Source: Nemertoderma westbladi (Eukaryota > Xenacoelomorpha > Nemertodermatida > Nemertodermatidae). Taken from it: DNA of 52,931 nucleotides. The stretch lies in NCBI GenBank assembly GCA_032718475.1, contig JAUCBJ010008788.1, forward strand, positions 1 through 52,931. Reading direction: 5' to 3'. This document shows positions 52,481 through 52,931 of the stretch, in pieces. Positions within the stretch are counted from its first letter, which is position 1; each line of letters opens with the position of its first letter. A program made the translations under genes and the position numbers. The notes under the pieces are model-generated. The model was not told the origin of the DNA. It did not search any database and saw nothing but the letters and a program-made list of their open reading frames with translations.

Positions 52481-52931
52481 CTAACCTACTAAGGGTTTCT
52501 TTCTCTCTAATCTGCGCTGTAAAATGAATGTAATGTTCATGTCTTTATGAATAACGCATTGATTGATTATTGACCAACATTGGTCAAAAAATATACAGAA
52601 TTACAATTTGGATTTGAGCCTTTGAATAATGTTGCAGATTTACTGAGTAACACTAATTGCACCTATTCTGGTGTTGAGTAATAAAATACTAATTGCACCT
52701 ATTCTGGTGTTATCCTTCATATTTTACTTCAGGCAAACCTTGTTTACTTAGATGTGGGGAAAATTGTATATTCGTATTGAGTATTTATGTGACTTTTACA
52801 TATAATACACAATGCATGCAGTTACTAAGATCCAATTTAGGTTAAGTCACTTCCCTTGTATACACATATACCTGGCTCTAAGTATTGTTGGTTCGAACCA
52901 GCATGTAGATTTTTGTTTCGGGATGATTGCT
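52481..52931. other. No gene recognised
   Basis: AT-rich. The 24-bp word actaattgcacctattctgg tgtt occurs twice (52650-52673, 52687-52710). A perfect palindrome tggttcgaacca lies at 52889-52900; it matches a tRNA B box, but no tRNA can be folded around it. Confidence 0.5.

Noticed and set aside
52885-52905. Possible tRNA T-arm (ttggttcgaaccag)
   Set aside because: No A box or cloverleaf in the available sequence.

Overview
This window is eukaryotic, AT-rich and dominated by transposable elements. It has no bacterial operons, and the recognisable genes have spliceosomal introns or retroelement structure. The mix of BEL/Pao LTR elements, Penelope-like elements (PLEs), APE-type LINEs, piggyBac, an ISL2EU-like transposon and an astacin protease with an antistasin-like pro-region points to an animal, most likely a marine invertebrate. 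I cannot name the species. The only convincing intact host gene is the secreted astacin at the right end (51485-52315, minus). Nearly everything else is a mobile element at some stage of decay, often nested.

Layout, left to right. 1-4250: fragments of one LINE family (LINE-B) flank a broken BEL/Pao element on the minus strand. 4340-6400: almost featureless, apart from half of a MITE. 6450-8838: a 5'-truncated, frameshifted LINE (LINE-C, minus). 9310-10549: two pieces of LINE-A, a long hairpin, and a young 5'-truncated LINE-A copy with clean target-site duplications. 11230-12699: about 38 copies of a 38-bp satellite with a 6-mer higher-order repeat. 15560-16645: the 3' end of a further LINE (LINE-D). 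19516-25760: an ISL2EU-like DNA transposon, with a SWIM plus YqaJ-nuclease gene (plus strand, at least four exons) converging on a THAP/DDE transposase (minus strand). The first nuclease intron holds an inverted-repeat element with an internally deleted LINE-A inside it, and a later intron holds a 323-bp MITE. 26366-31735: a LINE-A fragment, then a PLE split by a nearly intact LINE-A. 31736-34830: unclassified repeats and hairpins. 34830-35365: a PLE GIY-YIG fragment.

38630-39302 is a BEL LTR in minus orientation. 39379-44398 is a piggyBac element with long terminal inverted repeats, inverted subterminal tandem arrays, an in-frame minisatellite in its transposase and a 1239-bp TIR element inserted in its catalytic domain. 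44398-45800 is a PLE 3' fragment surrounded by direct and inverted terminal repeats. 46060-50930 is a second BEL/Pao copy (plus) with a very long 5' gag region and a deletion joining protease to the integrase end. 51485-52315 is the astacin gene, with a tandem TATA-like repeat upstream.

I found no obviously new defence or signalling system. The most interesting items are the antistasin-astacin gene with extra cysteines, the piggyBac with its minisatellite-expanded linker, the unclassified 1239-bp element with a small zinc-knuckle-like ORF, the satellite's higher-order structure, and the nested insertions that give a relative order of events. Family assignments rest on motifs read by eye; no database search was run.
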